Below, piece after piece: positions 1 to 13,885 of a DNA stretch of 64,000 bases. The translations under genes and the position numbers were made by a program. The notes beneath the pieces are model-generated. The model had not been told where the DNA came from, did not search any database, and was given only the letters and a program-made list of their open reading frames with translations. How positions within the stretch are numbered: position 1 is the first letter of the stretch; every line of letters starts with the position of its first letter. The stretch comes from Desulfovirgula sp. (lineage in GTDB: Bacteria > Bacillota > Desulfotomaculia > Desulfotomaculales > Nap2-2B): contig DYES01000065.1 of the NCBI GenBank assembly GCA_020725585.1, positions 1-64,000 of the forward strand. Direction: 5' to 3'.

Positions 1-948
1 GTAACCGGTAGCCTTGGAGGCCAGGGCCGATGAGCGGGACACGCGGGGATTCACTTCGATCACGTAGTACTGATAACTGTTCGGATTGAAGGCAAACTGG
101 ATGTTGCAGCCGCCCTCTACGCCCAGCGCCCGGATAATTTTAAGCGCTGCGCTGCGGAGCATCTGGTATTCATAATCACTTAAAGTCTGCACCGGGGCGA
201 CCACAATGCTGTCTCCGGTGTGGATGCCCATGGGATCGATATTTTCCATGCCGCAGATGGTTATGCAGTTGTCAGCGCTGTCCCGCATCACTTCAAACTC
301 AATCTCTTTCCAGCCGACCACGCTTTTTTCCACCAGCGCCTGGTGAATAATGCTCGCCCGCAACCCCCTGGTGGTGACGGCGATTAATTCCTCCCTGTTA
401 TAGACCATTCCCCCGCCCGTTCCCCCCAGGGTGTAGGCGGGACGAACCACAAGGGGAAAACCGGCTTCTTTCGCAAAAGCCAACGCTTCCTCCACACTCT
501 TCACAATAACGCTGGCCGGCACGGGCTCGCCGATGCTCTCCATGGTCGTTTTAAACTCTTCCCTGTCCTCCGCCCTTTTAATAGCCTCCAAAGAGGTGCC
601 CAGCAACTGCACCCCTGCTTCGGCCAGGATGCCCGCCTCGGCCAGCTTAAGCGCCATGTTCAGCCCTACCTGCCCGCCCAGAGTAGGCAGCAGTCCGTCC
701 GGTTTTTCTTTTTTAATCACCGCGGCGACAAATTCCGGGGTCAAAGGTTCGATGTAAACCCGGTCGGCCATGTTGGTATCGGTCATGATGGTCGCCGGGT
801 TGCTGTTGATCAATACCACCTCCAGGCCCTCTTCGCGCAGAGCGCGGCAGGCCTGGGTCCCGGCGTAATCGAACTCCGCCGCCTGGCCGATAATAATCGG
901 TCCCGAACCAATCACCATTACCTTGCGGATACCTTTTTTGATCGGCAT
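1..948 (-). CDS. carB: Carbamoyl-phosphate synthase large subunit, N-terminal part (runs off window start)
   Basis: Minus-strand frame open to the window edge; starts [17 protein letters not shown] at 948, immediately downstream of carA in a pyr operon. Confidence 0.93.
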   Translation of the reverse strand, partial: MPIKKGIRKVMVIGSGPIIIGQAAEFDYAGTQACRALREEGLEVVLINSNPATIMTDTNMADRVYIEPLTPEFVAAVIKKEKPDGLLPTLGGQVGLNMALKLAEAGILAEAGVQLLGTSLEAIKRAEDREEFKTTMESIGEPVPASVIVKSVEEALAFAKEAGFPLVVRPAYTLGGTGGGMVYNREELIAVTTRGLRASIIHQALVEKSVVGWKEIEFEVMRDSADNCITICGMENIDPMGIHTGDSIVVAPVQTLSDYEYQMLRSAALKIIRALGVEGGCNIQFAFNPNSYQYYVIEVNPRVSRSSALASKATGY

Positions 949-971
949 TTTTAAATATCTGCTCCTCCTTG

Positions 972-2045
972 TTAAGCGTCCCTCATTAGTTCCATAAATT
1001 GATCAAACAGGTAGGCGGATTCCTGCGGTCCGGGAGAAGCCTCCGGGTGGTACTGCACAGCAAAAACCGGCAGGTGCCGGTGCCGGATCCCTTCCACAGT
1101 CTGGTCGTTTAAGTTCCGGTGCGAGACAACAACCGGTAGCCCCCGCAACGATTCTTCAGCCACCGAAAAACCGTGATTATGCGAAGTGATGTACACTTTC
1201 CCGGTGGCCAGGTCTTTCACCGGGTGGTTGGCGCCGCGGTGACCGAATTTCATTTTGTAGGTTTTGGCGCCCAGGGCAAGGGCAATTACCTGGTGCCCCA
1301 AACAAATCCCAAACATGGGCAGCCGCCCAATTAATTCCCTGGTGGTGGCAATGGTCGCGGGTACATCCACCGGATCTCCCGGTCCGTTGGAGATTAAAAC
1401 TCCCTGGGGATGCAGGGAAAGTATTTCCTGCGGCGTCGTTTTGGGCGGCACCACAACCACCTCGCAATTTCTCTTCTGCAGGTGGCGAATGATGTTCAGC
1501 TTGGAACCCAGGTCAATCAACACCACGCGGGGGCCGTTCCCTTCCAGAACGTAAATTTCTTCGGTGGCCACTTCGGGCACCAGCTCCTGGCCGGTCAGGT
1601 GAGGACAGCTGCGGGCCTTTTCGACCAGGTCCCGGGGGTCGGCCGCTTCCGTGCTGATTACCCCGCGCATAGTGCCGTAATTGCGCAGGTGGCGGGTCAG
1701 GGCGCGCGTATCCACTCCGGAGAGCCCCACCACCCCCTCCCGGTCCAAGAAGTCGGCCAGGCGGTAGCTGGCCCGCCAGTTACTGGGCTGAGTGCATTCC
1801 TCGTGAACGACGAACCCCCGCACGTAGGACTTTTTAGATTCAAAATCCTCCCGGTTGATGCCGTAGTTGCCGATCAACGGGTAGGTCATCACCACAATCT
1901 GCCCACAGTAGGAAGGGTCGGTGAGAATTTCCTGGTAGCCTGTCATACCGGTGTTGAAAACCACCTCCCCCCACCGTTCGCCGGCGGCGCCGAAGGCCCG
2001 GCCTTTAAAGATCGTCCCGTCTTCCAGGGCAAGCGTTGCCTGCAT
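972..2045 (-). CDS. carA: Carbamoyl-phosphate synthase small subunit
   Basis: Contains the glutaminase motif GICLGHQ and C-terminal HPEASPGP; start trimmed from the track ORF (2069) to [10 protein letters not shown]. Confidence 0.95.
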   Translation of the reverse strand: MQATLALEDGTIFKGRAFGAAGERWGEVVFNTGMTGYQEILTDPSYCGQIVVMTYPLIGNYGINREDFESKKSYVRGFVVHEECTQPSNWRASYRLADFLDREGVVGLSGVDTRALTRHLRNYGTMRGVISTEAADPRDLVEKARSCPHLTGQELVPEVATEEIYVLEGNGPRVVLIDLGSKLNIIRHLQKRNCEVVVVPPKTTPQEILSLHPQGVLISNGPGDPVDVPATIATTRELIGRLPMFGICLGHQVIALALGAKTYKMKFGHRGANHPVKDLATGKVYITSHNHGFSVAEESLRGLPVVVSHRNLNDQTVEGIRHRHLPVFAVQYHPEASPGPQESAYLFDQFMELMRDA

Positions 2046-2170
2046 TGGATATCTCCTTCCCGTAAACAACTTTGTTTGCTAACTAACTTTCGGTCACCTA
2101 GAAAATTGTTGAAAAACCTCATGGCTCAACTCGAATTTGCCGGGATCTAATTGAACGGCTGGCGGTGTTT

Positions 2171-3472
2171 TTATCCGCCGTCGATAATCCCCTCCCGCCT
2201 GAACACGATCTTCCCTCCGACGATCGTGACCACCGGCAGGCCCTTTAACCGCCAGCCGGCAAAGGGGGTATTCCGGCCCTTGCTGGCAAATCGGGCCGGA
2301 TCGACTACCTCCTCCCGCTCCGGATCGATGATCGTGATATCCGCATCCGCCCCTACCGCCAGGGTGCCCTTGGAAAGACCCAGGATGCGGGCTGGGTTGA
2401 CTGTCATTTTGGCAATTGCCTCCACGGGATCGAGGACGCCGGGAAGCACCAGTTTTGTCCAGACCAGCCCCACCGCGGTCTCCAACCCGACCATGCCGAA
2501 GGGGGCAAGCCCGTACTCCACATCCTTTTCCTGGACGGTGTGCGGCGCGTGGTCGGTGGCGATCACGTCGATGGTGCCGTCGCGCAGCCCTTCGCGCACG
2601 GCGCGCACGTCCGCGGCGCTGCGCAAGGGGGGGTTAACCTTGGTGTTAGGATCAAAGTTGACTACCGCCTCTTCGGTCAGGGAAAAATGATGGGGGGTAA
2701 CTTCCGCCGTAACGGGCAGACCTTTTGCCTTGGCCTGCCGGATCAGCTCCACCGATCCCGCCGTGCTTACGTGGGCGACGTGCAACCGGCAGCCGGTCGC
2801 TTCGGCCAGAATAATATCCCGGGCCACCATGATCGTTTCGGCGGCCGCCGGGATGCCTTTTAAACCCAGCACGGTGGAGATGTATCCTTCGTGAACGAGC
2901 CCGCCCGCCGACAATCCGGCGTCCTCGCAGTGCTCGATTATAGGCAGACCTACCATCCGAGCATATTGCATGGCCCTGTACAGTACGCCGGAATTGGCGA
3001 CACAGCGGCCGTCGTCGGAAACGGCCACCGCTCCCGCTGCTTTTAAATCGGCCATTTCGGAAAGCTGTTCCCCCGCGCAGCCGGCGGTAATGGCCCCGAC
3101 CGGAAAAACATTCACCAGACCCTTTTCTTTAGCCCTGGCGCAGATATAAGTAATTACCGCTTTATTGTCCGCCACCGGATCGGTGTTCGGCATGCAGGCG
3201 ACGCTGGTAAAGCCCCCGCGGGCCGCCGCCCGCGTGCCCGTCTCGATGGTTTCCTTCGCCTCGAAGCCGGGGTCCCGCAGGTGGACGTGCATGTCAATAA
3301 GCCCGGGCGCGACCAGCTTTCCGCGGGCGTCAACGGCTACGCACTGTTCGCCCTCCCCGCCCAGGTCAGTGCCGATGGCCAGAATTTTTCCTTCGCCCAC
3401 CAGCACATCGGCAAAAAACATCTTCCGGGCAACCGGATCAATGATCCGGCCACCTTTTATGATCAGCTTCAC
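2171..3472 (-). CDS. pyrC: Dihydroorotase
   Basis: DMHVHLRDPG metal-binding motif, ATDHAPH motif; pyr operon context. Confidence 0.96.
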   Translation of the reverse strand: MKLIIKGGRIIDPVARKMFFADVLVGEGKILAIGTDLGGEGEQCVAVDARGKLVAPGLIDMHVHLRDPGFEAKETIETGTRAAARGGFTSVACMPNTDPVADNKAVITYICARAKEKGLVNVFPVGAITAGCAGEQLSEMADLKAAGAVAVSDDGRCVANSGVLYRAMQYARMVGLPIIEHCEDAGLSAGGLVHEGYISTVLGLKGIPAAAETIMVARDIILAEATGCRLHVAHVSTAGSVELIRQAKAKGLPVTAEVTPHHFSLTEEAVVNFDPNTKVNPPLRSAADVRAVREGLRDGTIDVIATDHAPHTVQEKDVEYGLAPFGMVGLETAVGLVWTKLVLPGVLDPVEAIAKMTVNPARILGLSKGTLAVGADADITIIDPEREEVVDPARFASKGRNTPFAGWRLKGLPVVTIVGGKIVFRREGIIDGG

Positions 3473-3475
3473 GGG

Positions 3476-4399
3476 TCATCCTCCCCTTTCGGTGAGCAGG
3501 TATAGAATGGCCATGCGCACGGCTACCCCGTTGGTAACCTGCTCGTTAATTACCGACCTGGGATGTTCAACCATCTCGGGGCTGATTTCCACTCCCCGGT
3601 TCACCGGCCCCGGATGCATGATCAAGGCATCGGGTTTGGCCAGAGACAGTCTTTCCTCATTTAAACAATAAAGGCGGCTGTATTCCCGCAAACTGGGGAA
3701 AAGACCCGCCTTCTGCCTTTCCAGTTGAATGCGCAGCATCATAATCACGTCTGCTTCGCAGACTGCTTCCTCAATGCGGTGATACACGCGAACTCCCAGG
3801 CGTTCCACCTCCGGGGGAATCACGGTCGCCGGACCGCAAACCACAACGTTTGCCCCCATTTTAAAAAAGCCCCAGATATTGGAGCGGGCAACGCGGCTAT
3901 GTAAAATATCACCGATAATGGCTACTTTGACTCCTTTTAAAATACCCTTTTTCTCTTTCACCGTAAATATATCCAGCAGCGCCTGGGTGGGGTGCTCGTG
4001 CGCCCCATCACCGGCGTTCACCACCGCGGCGTTGATTGTTTTCGCCAGCAAGTGCGCCGCCCCGGCCAGCGGGTGACGGAGCACAACCACGTCCGCGCCG
4101 AGAGCTTCAATGGTGCGAGCGGTATCTTTTAAGCTTTCCCCCTTGGCCACACTGCTGGCGGAGGCGGAGATATTTATACTGTCGGCGCTTAAATATTTGG
4201 CGGCCAGCTCAAAAGAAACGCGGGTGCGGGTGCTGGGCTCGTAAAAAACATTGACTACCGTGCGTCCTCGCAAGGCGGGCACCTTTTTAATAGGCCGCGA
4301 AATTATTTCTTTCATGCGGGCCGCCGTATCCAGGATCAGGTCAATTTCTTCGGCAGTCATTTCGGCCAGCCCCAGCAGATCCTTTCCTTTTAACTGCAT
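3476..4399 (-). CDS. pyrB: Aspartate carbamoyltransferase catalytic subunit
   Basis: [13 protein letters not shown] and MHPGPVNRG motifs; start probably [10 protein letters not shown]. Confidence 0.96.
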   Translation of the reverse strand: MQLKGKDLLGLAEMTAEEIDLILDTAARMKEIISRPIKKVPALRGRTVVNVFYEPSTRTRVSFELAAKYLSADSINISASASSVAKGESLKDTARTIEALGADVVVLRHPLAGAAHLLAKTINAAVVNAGDGAHEHPTQALLDIFTVKEKKGILKGVKVAIIGDILHSRVARSNIWGFFKMGANVVVCGPATVIPPEVERLGVRVYHRIEEAVCEADVIMMLRIQLERQKAGLFPSLREYSRLYCLNEERLSLAKPDALIMHPGPVNRGVEISPEMVEHPRSVINEQVTNGVAVRMAILYLLTERGG

Positions 4400-4418
4400 T
4401 GTCCGCCTCCTGCAAAGT

Positions 4419-5097
<679 letters not shown>

Positions 5098-5149
5098 ATT
5101 CGGTTCCAGTAAAGATTATCAAAAACCAACCCTGCTGTCAAGAAAATTT

Positions 5150-5776
5150 TTAATGTGCATCTCCGGCGGCCATTTCGGCCACGGTGACTTTTTTAAGTTT
5201 CCCGTCAAGATAAATACACGCCGTGGAATCATCTTCCCGTAATTTACTTGCCATTTCCCCGGGCGGCTTGATGTTCAGCGCTCTTAGCGCGCGGGCCGCG
5301 TGCGCCCGCACCGCGGGACTTTGGTCGCCGAGCAGGGACAAAATTTTATCCGCCGCCGGGCTTACCAGCGCGGGTCTGACCCGGCCGATTTCGGCCGCCG
5401 CCCACAAAACCCCGCACCGCAAGGCTGGATCGTCGAGATAAGAAAGGAGGATGGAAGCCAGGTCCCCGTACAGGCCGGGGCGGCGGCTGATGATCGCTCC
5501 GATGGCCTCCGGAACGCTGCGCGCGTTGCCTCCCGATTCATCGTTGAGGGCCCAGAAGAGGCGGCGCAGGATATCGCGTCCCTTTTCCGGCCTTTCGGCG
5601 GCCAGCGCGTCCACGGCGCAGGCCAGCGCCTCCACCGCCCGCCAGTGGATCAGGTCGTCAGCGGCGTACAAAAGAGAAAAAAGGGCGCGCCAAACCGCCG
5701 CCGGCCTGGCCGCGCCCAGCAAGCCCGGAAAATCTCTTCTCTTCAAATAGCCTACGGCCTGCTCCCGAAAATTCAT
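5150..5776 (-). CDS. HEAT-repeat protein, DVU0298-like
   Basis: Alpha-helical HEAT-like repeats (e.g. DQSPAVRAHAARALRALN); located after clpB. Confidence 0.65.
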   Translation of the reverse strand: MNFREQAVGYLKRRDFPGLLGAARPAAVWRALFSLLYAADDLIHWRAVEALACAVDALAAERPEKGRDILRRLFWALNDESGGNARSVPEAIGAIISRRPGLYGDLASILLSYLDDPALRCGVLWAAAEIGRVRPALVSPAADKILSLLGDQSPAVRAHAARALRALNIKPPGEMASKLREDDSTACIYLDGKLKKVTVAEMAAGDAH

Positions 5777-5792
5777 TTCCCTCTCCCTCGCC

Positions 5793-8396
5793 CTATGCGG
5801 CCGGGGTCACTTCGAAACTGAGCACACCGCCGCTTCCTTTTAACGTAACCACGTCCTTTGCCTTGACTTCCCCGCGGACGATCTTGCGCGAAAGGGGGGT
5901 TTCCACCTCCTGCTGGATAACCCTCTTTAGCGGCCGGGCCCCAAAAGCCGGATCGTACCCTTTTTCGGCCAGGTAGTCCACCGCCCCCTCGCCCCAGTGC
6001 AGGGCGCAGCCGATGGTTTGCGCCAGCCTGGCCGCCAGGCGCTTGAGAAGCAGGACGGCAATCTGGCGCACCTGCGTGCGCTCCAGGGCGTGGAAAACGA
6101 TGATTTCGTCTACCCGGTTCAAAAATTCGGGGCGAAAATGCTGCTTTAAGAGGGCGAGCACGCCCTCCTTCATTTTCTCGTAATCGCCGCCCCTTTCCTG
6201 GAAGCTCAGGATATGCTGGCTGCCGATGTTGGAGGTCATGATGATAATGGTGTTCCGGAAATCCACCGTCCGGCCCTTGCCGTCGGTGAGCCGGCCGTCG
6301 TCGAGGATCTGCAGCAGCACGTTAAAGACATCGTTATGCGCTTTTTCAATCTCGTCAAAAAGCACGACGCTATAGGGCTTTCTGCGCACGGCCTCCGTGA
6401 GCTGGCCGCCTTCCTCGTAGCCCACGTAGCCGGGGGGCGCGCCGATAAGCCGTGCCACGGTGTGCTTTTCCATGTATTCGGACATGTCCAGGCGGATCAA
6501 GTTGCGCTCGTCGTCGAAAAGCGCCTCGGCCAGCGCCCGGCTCAGCTCTGTTTTCCCCACGCCGGTGGGGCCAAGGAAAATGAAGCTGCCTACCGGCCTG
6601 TTCGGATCCTTGATCCCGCTGCGGGCCCGTAATACCGCGTCGGCTACGGCCCGCACCGCCTCGTCCTGGCCGACGACGCGCTCGTGCAGCAGCTCTTCTA
6701 AGCGCAGGAGCTTTTCCTTTTCCCCTTCCATGAGCCTGCTCACCGGAATGCCCGTCCAGCGGCTGACTACCCGGGCGATGTCCTCTTCGTCCACTTCCTC
6801 CTTTAAGAGCATGTTGTGCTTTTGCTTGCCCGCCAGCAACTCCTCTTCCGCTTTCAGCCTTCTTTCCAATTCGTTGAGCCGTCCGTACTTGAGCTCGGCC
6901 ATGCGATTTAAGTCGTATTCCCTTTCCGCCTTTTCAATTTCCATGCGCACTTCCTCGATCTCCCGCTTTAAGGCGCGCACCCGGGCGATGGCCTGCTTTT
7001 CCGCCTGCCACTGGGCCCTCATGGCTTCGGCATCAAGGCGCAGGTCCGCCAGCTCCTTCTGGATCTTTTGCAGCCTCTCCTGCGAAGCCTGGTCTTTCTC
7101 CTTTTTCAAAGCCGCCTCTTCAATCTCCAGCTGCATGATGCGCCGGGTGATTTCATCCAAAGCGGTGGGCATGCTGTCGATCTCCGTGCGCAGGCGCGCC
7201 GCCGCTTCATCCACCAGGTCGATCGCCTTATCCGGCAGGAAGCGGTCCGTGATGTAGCGGTCGGAGAGGACGGCGGCGGCCACCAGCGCGGTGTCCTGGA
7301 TGCGCACGCCGTGGTGAACCTCGTATCGCTCTTTAAGGCCGCGCAAAATAGAGATGGTTTCCTCCACCGACGGCGGATTGACCATCACAGGCTGAAAGCG
7401 CCTTTCCAGGGCGGCGTCTTTTTCAATGTGCTTTCTGTATTCGTCAATGGTGGTGGCTCCGATGCAGCGCAGCTCGCCGCGGGCCAGCATAGGCTTTAAA
7501 AGATTGCTGGCGTCCATGGCGCCTTCGGCTGCGCCGGCCCCCACCACGGTGTGCAGCTCGTCAATAAAGAGAATGATTTTGCCGGCGGCGTCCTGCACCT
7601 CTTTTAACACCGCCTTCAGGCGCTCCTCAAATTCCCCCCGGTACTTTGCGCCGGCCACCAGAGCCCCCATGTCCAGGGCGATGATCCGCTTATCCTTTAG
7701 CCCCTCGGGGACGTCGCGGGCCACGATCCGCCTGGCCAGACCCTCCACGATGGCCGTTTTTCCCACCCCCGGCTCGCCAATGAGCACAGGGTTGTTTTTC
7801 GTGCGCCGGGAAAGAATTTCCATCACCCGGCGGATCTCGTCGTCCCTGCCGATCACCGGGTCGAGCTTGCCTTCGGCAGCGAGCCTGGTCAGGTCGCGGC
7901 CGTACCGCTCCAGGGCTTCGTACGTTTCTTCCGGACTGTCGCTGGTTACGCGCTGGCTGCCCCGCACCTCCCGGAGCGCGCGCAGCAAAGAGTCCCTGTT
8001 CACGCCCGCCTGCCGGAAGAGGTTTTTAATTTCCTCCTCCCCTTCTTCCGGCATGGCCAGCAAGAGATGCTCGACGCTGATATATTCGTCCTTCAAAGAT
8101 TGCGCTTCCTTTTCCGCCCGGGCCAGCACCCGCGCCAGGCCCGCACCGACATGCAAAGCTCCTTCGTAGCCAAACACCGCCGGGGTTTTTTGCAGCAGTT
8201 CCTCCAGCCTGTACTGCAGCAGCGTTAGACTAACCCCCGCCCGCTCGAGGAAACGGGGAGCCAGCCCCCCTTCCTGGGCCAGCAGGGCGGCGAGCAGATG
8301 CTTTGTGCCCACTTCCTGGTGGCGCCGCTCGGCGGCCAGCCGCTGGGCGGCAAGGAGCGCCTCTTGCGATTTTTTCGTGAAGCGATTGAGATCCAT
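5793..8396 (-). CDS. clpB: ATP-dependent chaperone ClpB
   Basis: Two AAA+ modules ([31 protein letters not shown]), long coiled-coil middle domain; start MDLNRFT. Confidence 0.97.
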   Translation of the reverse strand: MDLNRFTKKSQEALLAAQRLAAERRHQEVGTKHLLAALLAQEGGLAPRFLERAGVSLTLLQYRLEELLQKTPAVFGYEGALHVGAGLARVLARAEKEAQSLKDEYISVEHLLLAMPEEGEEEIKNLFRQAGVNRDSLLRALREVRGSQRVTSDSPEETYEALERYGRDLTRLAAEGKLDPVIGRDDEIRRVMEILSRRTKNNPVLIGEPGVGKTAIVEGLARRIVARDVPEGLKDKRIIALDMGALVAGAKYRGEFEERLKAVLKEVQDAAGKIILFIDELHTVVGAGAAEGAMDASNLLKPMLARGELRCIGATTIDEYRKHIEKDAALERRFQPVMVNPPSVEETISILRGLKERYEVHHGVRIQDTALVAAAVLSDRYITDRFLPDKAIDLVDEAAARLRTEIDSMPTALDEITRRIMQLEIEEAALKKEKDQASQERLQKIQKELADLRLDAEAMRAQWQAEKQAIARVRALKREIEEVRMEIEKAEREYDLNRMAELKYGRLNELERRLKAEEELLAGKQKHNMLLKEEVDEEDIARVVSRWTGIPVSRLMEGEKEKLLRLEELLHERVVGQDEAVRAVADAVLRARSGIKDPNRPVGSFIFLGPTGVGKTELSRALAEALFDDERNLIRLDMSEYMEKHTVARLIGAPPGYVGYEEGGQLTEAVRRKPYSVVLFDEIEKAHNDVFNVLLQILDDGRLTDGKGRTVDFRNTIIIMTSNIGSQHILSFQERGGDYEKMKEGVLALLKQHFRPEFLNRVDEIIVFHALERTQVRQIAVLLLKRLAARLAQTIGCALHWGEGAVDYLAEKGYDPAFGARPLKRVIQQEVETPLSRKIVRGEVKAKDVVTLKGSGGVLSFEVTPAA

Positions 8397-8401
8397 TTCC
8401 C

Positions 8402-8683
8402 TCACCTTGCTCTTTTTAATCTTTCAATTTCTTCCTGCAGCTCTTCAATACGGTCCAAAAGATCCAGAATAATGGCCGCGCCGGGCAGATTCACACCCAA
8501 ACAGTTTTTCAAGCGCAGCAATTTATAAATGCGCTTCAGCTGCTCGGGAGTAATGCAGTCGTCGCTGATTTCAATGATCCCCAGTTCGCTCAGCGTCCTG
8601 ATCATTTCAGGGTGAAACTCCAGGTGGTAGATGCTGAGCCTTTCTTTTTGCACACCATGGTAGCGAATTTGAATGAAATTCAT
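8402..8683 (-). CDS. cbpM: Chaperone modulator CbpM (MerR-like)
   Basis: [60 protein letters not shown] typical of CbpM; adjacent to CbpA-type DnaJ. Confidence 0.8.
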   Translation of the reverse strand: MNFIQIRYHGVQKERLSIYHLEFHPEMIRTLSELGIIEISDDCITPEQLKRIYKLLRLKNCLGVNLPGAAIILDLLDRIEELQEEIERLKRAR

Positions 8684-8734
8684 GTTCACTCCCTCGTCAA
8701 GCAAGTACTCAGGTTATGCCGGCGTTGCCCACCG

Positions 8735-9727
8735 TCAGGCTTTTTCCCGCAGTTCCTTGAGCTGCCGGTAAAGCCGGCGCTCCTGTTCGCTCAAGGAGGC
8801 GGGGATATCGATGATCACCCGCACGAATTGATCGCCGCGCGCGCCGTCTTTTCCTGGCAGCCCCTTTCCGCGCAAGCGCAGCTTCGTTCCCGCCCGGCTT
8901 CCCGCCGGCACGGTAACCGTCACCGGACCGTCCAGCGTGGACACGGTAACCTTATCGCCCAGGACAGCCTGCTCGGGAGTTAAAACGATCTCCGTTTCCA
9001 GGTCGCTGCCCTTCACGGTAAAAACGGGGTGAGGGAGGAGACGCACCTTCAGGTAGAGGTCGCCCCGCGGACCTCCCCCCAGGCCTTCCCCTCCCTGGCC
9101 CTTCAAACGAATGCGGCTGCCCTCCTGAATCCCGGGTGGAATCTTTACTTCCAGCGTTCTCGTGTCCGGGAGTGTTCCCGTGCCGCCACACTGAGCGCAA
9201 AAACTCCGGCCGGAAAGACCTGCGCCTCCGCACTCGGGACATACCGTCCCGCTAGAGATCTGCACGGTCTTTACCGTTCCACGGTAGGCCTCTTCTAAGT
9301 TGAGCTCGATCTCGCTCTCCACGTCCTGGCCGCGCCGCGGGCCCCAGGCGGAAGCGGTCCGGCCAAAGCGCGTACCGCGGCCGAAAAGCAGTTCAAAAAA
9401 ATCGCTGAAACCGCTTCGAAAACCGGATTCAAAGTCGCCCGTAGCATAAAAATGCACGTCTGTGCCGGGCGGCGGCTCAAAATCCTGCCCTGCCCGCCAG
9501 CTGCTTCCCAGGCGGTCGTACTTGGCGCGTTTTTCGGGATCGCTGAGCACTTCGTAAGCTTCGTTGATCTGCTTGAATTTTTCTTCCGCCTCTTGTTTCA
9601 TTTTGCCCGTGTGCAGGTCCGGGTGCCACTTGCGGGCCAGCTTCCGGTAGGCGGCCTTGATTTCCTTTTCCGTGGCGTCGCGGCTCACGCCCAAAATTTC
9701 GTAATAATCCTGGTAGGGTACAGCCAT
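8735..9727 (-). CDS. DnaJ/CbpA-type J-domain co-chaperone
   Basis: J domain with HPD (KWHPDLHTG), C-terminal substrate-binding domain; only a reduced zinc-finger ([22 protein letters not shown]). Confidence 0.92.
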   Translation of the reverse strand: MAVPYQDYYEILGVSRDATEKEIKAAYRKLARKWHPDLHTGKMKQEAEEKFKQINEAYEVLSDPEKRAKYDRLGSSWRAGQDFEPPPGTDVHFYATGDFESGFRSGFSDFFELLFGRGTRFGRTASAWGPRRGQDVESEIELNLEEAYRGTVKTVQISSGTVCPECGGAGLSGRSFCAQCGGTGTLPDTRTLEVKIPPGIQEGSRIRLKGQGGEGLGGGPRGDLYLKVRLLPHPVFTVKGSDLETEIVLTPEQAVLGDKVTVSTLDGPVTVTVPAGSRAGTKLRLRGKGLPGKDGARGDQFVRVIIDIPASLSEQERRLYRQLKELREKA

Positions 9728-9883
9728 TTATTTAAACTTCCTCCATATTACTCATAATCACTCATACTCATGTGATTTAATCTATCTATTTAATTTAATT
9801 TTCAAGTCTATCCATCATAAACTACCGTGAATAGAAGAGTGAAACCGGCCGTTTCCACCAGAGGTTGCTGATTATTCTTCTTG

Positions 9884-11776
<1,893 letters not shown>

Positions 11777-11952
11777 ATCAATTACCCCCAACTATTTAAG
11801 TTTAAGAATTTTGTTCTATAATTTTTAATATGACAGTTTTCATATGACAATTTTTACGGCGGAACATTAAACGAACGGGGAAATTTCCCCCGGGCCGATA
11901 TTCCGGTATTTATATAAAAATTTTCCGGCCGTTTTAAAATGTTTAAATATAA

Positions 11953-11975
11953 AAGGCAGGGTATTTCCCCGCCTT
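11953..11975 (-). terminator. Rho-independent terminator downstream of hsp20
   Basis: Minus strand AAGGCGGGG-AAATA-CCCTGCCTTTT hairpin. Confidence 0.6.
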
Positions 11976-12004
11976 ACGCGCTACTAAAAACCAACCCGCG
12001 CGTT

Positions 12005-12454
12005 TTATTCCTTAACTTCCACCTGAATTTCTTTCGGTTTAACTTCCTCTTTCTTCGGCAGGATAATTTCCAGTACACCGTTTTTGTAGTTTGCTTTTAT
12101 TTCATCTACCTTCACGGGTATGTCCAACGTGAAGGAGCGGTAAAAGTTGCCGTAGGTGCGCTCCAGCTTCAGGAAGCGGGCGCCTTCTTCCCTGGCTTCC
12201 TGCTTGCGCTCTCCCTGGATGGTAAGCTGGTTGTTCACAAAGTGGACTTTAATGTCGTCCTTCTCCACGCCAGGGATTTCTGCCCTCACGATCACGCTGT
12301 CCGCCGTTTCCTGGACATCTACGGGAAAAGTCCAGGCGCTGGCGAACATCCCTGCCCGCTTGGGCAACTGCAGGAAGCTCTCCTCAAAAAGTTTGTTGAT
12401 CGACTGCTGCAAATTGGTGAGGTCCCTAAAAGGATCCCATCTTACCAGATCCAT
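12005..12454 (-). CDS. Hsp20/alpha-crystallin family small heat-shock protein
   Basis: Alpha-crystallin domain; FPVDVQETADSVIVRAEIPGVEKDDIKV and GVLEIILPK. Confidence 0.95.
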   Translation of the reverse strand: MDLVRWDPFRDLTNLQQSINKLFEESFLQLPKRAGMFASAWTFPVDVQETADSVIVRAEIPGVEKDDIKVHFVNNQLTIQGERKQEAREEGARFLKLERTYGNFYRSFTLDIPVKVDEIKANYKNGVLEIILPKKEEVKPKEIQVEVKE

Positions 12455-12531
12455 GTAATCCACACCTCCCTGCTGATTTTTTTAATTTTAATGGGTTGGT
12501 AGAATGGGTCTCTTGAGATTTCCTTTTCTGG

Positions 12532-12566
12532 TCTTTATTATAAAAGTTGACAATACCATTGTCAAG
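12532..12566 (-). promoter_or_regulatory. hsp20 sigmaA promoter overlapped by HAIR-geometry inverted repeat
   Basis: Minus strand TTGACA-N17-TATAAT; CTTGACA-ATGGTAT-TGTCAAC inverted repeat (12546-12566) covers the -35 and spacer. Confidence 0.72.
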
Positions 12567-12643
12567 TATTTTGTCAATAAATCTTTAAAATTTTTGCCAT
12601 AAAATTTATTTATGAAAATAAAGCATACAAGAGAAGTAAATTT

Positions 12644-12955
12644 CTAATTTTCTAGATCCATTACGCTAATACCATATTTTTCTTTAATTTCTAAAATAAT
12701 TTTAACTCCGGCCAGGTTGACGTTTTTTATCTGGGTCAGGTAGCGGATATAACGAACTCGGTTAATATCTTTCTGGGAATACAACCTGATATTTCCTTCG
12801 GTCCGGGCAGGGTTAATCAATCCGTGATCCTCATAGATGCGTAAAGTCCGGGGATGAACGTTGGCCAGGCGGGCCGCCACACTGATCACGTAAACAGGAT
12901 GTTCATTGGTTATGCTCATTTCCGGGTCCTCCTTGTTTAACTCAATTATGTACAA
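12644..12955 (-). CDS. hspR: MerR-family heat-shock regulator, HspR-like
   Basis: YVISVAARLANVHPRTLRIYEDHGLINPARTEGNIRLYSQKDINRVRYIRYLTQIKNVNLAGVKIILEI matches HspR-type MerR organisation; next to hsp20/dnaK. Confidence 0.82.
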   Translation of the reverse strand: MYIIELNKEDPEMSITNEHPVYVISVAARLANVHPRTLRIYEDHGLINPARTEGNIRLYSQKDINRVRYIRYLTQIKNVNLAGVKIILEIKEKYGISVMDLEN

Positions 12956-13001
12956 TTATGTACTCTAATACCTTCAGACTAACCTTACATACTTAACTAA
13001 A

Positions 13002-13031
13002 ATTATGATTTATTACAGTAGTATTGTCAAG
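13002..13031 (-). promoter_or_regulatory. Putative hspR promoter with degenerate HAIR-like repeat
   Basis: Minus strand TTGACA-N17-CATAAT; CTTGACA-ATACTAC-TGTAATA shares the left arm of the hsp20 operator. Confidence 0.55.
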
Positions 13032-13118
13032 ATAATTACATAACTTTTTATATTAAATCTGAATCAATTAAATCCATGGTGTATATACTTAACCGAAGAA
13101 AAAAGCGTAATCTTTGTC

Positions 13119-13147
13119 TTGACAGATCTGGTTTGCCAATCTAAAAT
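13119..13147 (+). promoter_or_regulatory. sigmaA-type promoter of the HTH gene at 13184
   Basis: TTGACA-N17-TAAAAT. Confidence 0.55.
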
Positions 13148-13183
13148 GTGAATAAAAAGAGGTAGCCGGGAGGGAACAGAAGA

Positions 13184-13885
13184 ATGCCCTTAACCAGGCG
13201 CCGGAAAGAATTTTTAACCAAAGTCGTAAAAATGTATCATCAAACCGGTCAGCCTGTACATTACGCAACGCTCGCCCAATCTTTAGGAGTAAGCAAATGG
13301 ACTGCTTACGATGTATTGCGGGAACTGGAAAAAGAAGGTTTACTAACCATGGAATATTCTATAAACAGGGAGGACCGCTACCCGGGCCGGTCGCAAGTCT
13401 TGTTCCGGCCAACTCCCCTGGCCTTTCACATACCGTCAACAGAGCAAGCAGAAAACCAGCCTGGCGAGGATTGGTTGACGGTAAAAAAAAGATTATTAGG
13501 AGTAGTTGATAGTATTAAGATTAAAAAACTAGACCCTAAAAAGATAATTGATGAATTGCTCGAAGAAGTGCATACAATAGAAAAACCCATCACTTACAGC
13601 GCCTATATAATTACCTTGCTCACCGCCTGCCTTTACTCACTGGGCAACCGGGGAATTCACTTAATGGAAAATTTCCTTCACCTCTCTCCAAAACCAGAAT
13701 TAATCCTCAGTATGTTTGCCGGCACAGCCTTAGGAGTGGCCATCAAAACCATGAAGGAAACCATGACCGTTAAACTGGTTACAAAAATAGGCGTATTTCA
13801 AAAACACGTTTCTGAATTCAGCAGAAATGAAAGAAGATTGCTCGTTAACTTTCTTGGCGAAACTTTACAAAAGGTAACAGCATAA
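13184..13885 (+). CDS. Winged-helix DNA-binding regulator, family unassigned
   Basis: N-terminal wHTH (TRRRKEFLTKVVKMYHQTGQPVHYATLAQSLGVSKWTAYDVLRELEKEGLL), C-terminal domain unrecognised. Confidence 0.6.
   Translation: MPLTRRRKEFLTKVVKMYHQTGQPVHYATLAQSLGVSKWTAYDVLRELEKEGLLTMEYSINREDRYPGRSQVLFRPTPLAFHIPSTEQAENQPGEDWLTVKKRLLGVVDSIKIKKLDPKKIIDELLEEVHTIEKPITYSAYIITLLTACLYSLGNRGIHLMENFLHLSPKPELILSMFAGTALGVAIKTMKETMTVKLVTKIGVFQKHVSEFSRNERRLLVNFLGETLQKVTA

Noticed and set aside
6460-7257. Long antisense ORFs opposite clpB (also opposite dnaK, uvrB, mrdA, obgE)
   Set aside because: Mirror frames of well-supported genes with Ser/Arg/Pro-rich composition typical of spurious antisense ORFs in GC-biased coding DNA.
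12546-12566. Inverted repeat read as a transcription terminator
   Set aside because: AT-rich stem without a terminal U-run, and it overlaps a near-consensus -35 and spacer; an operator is a better fit.
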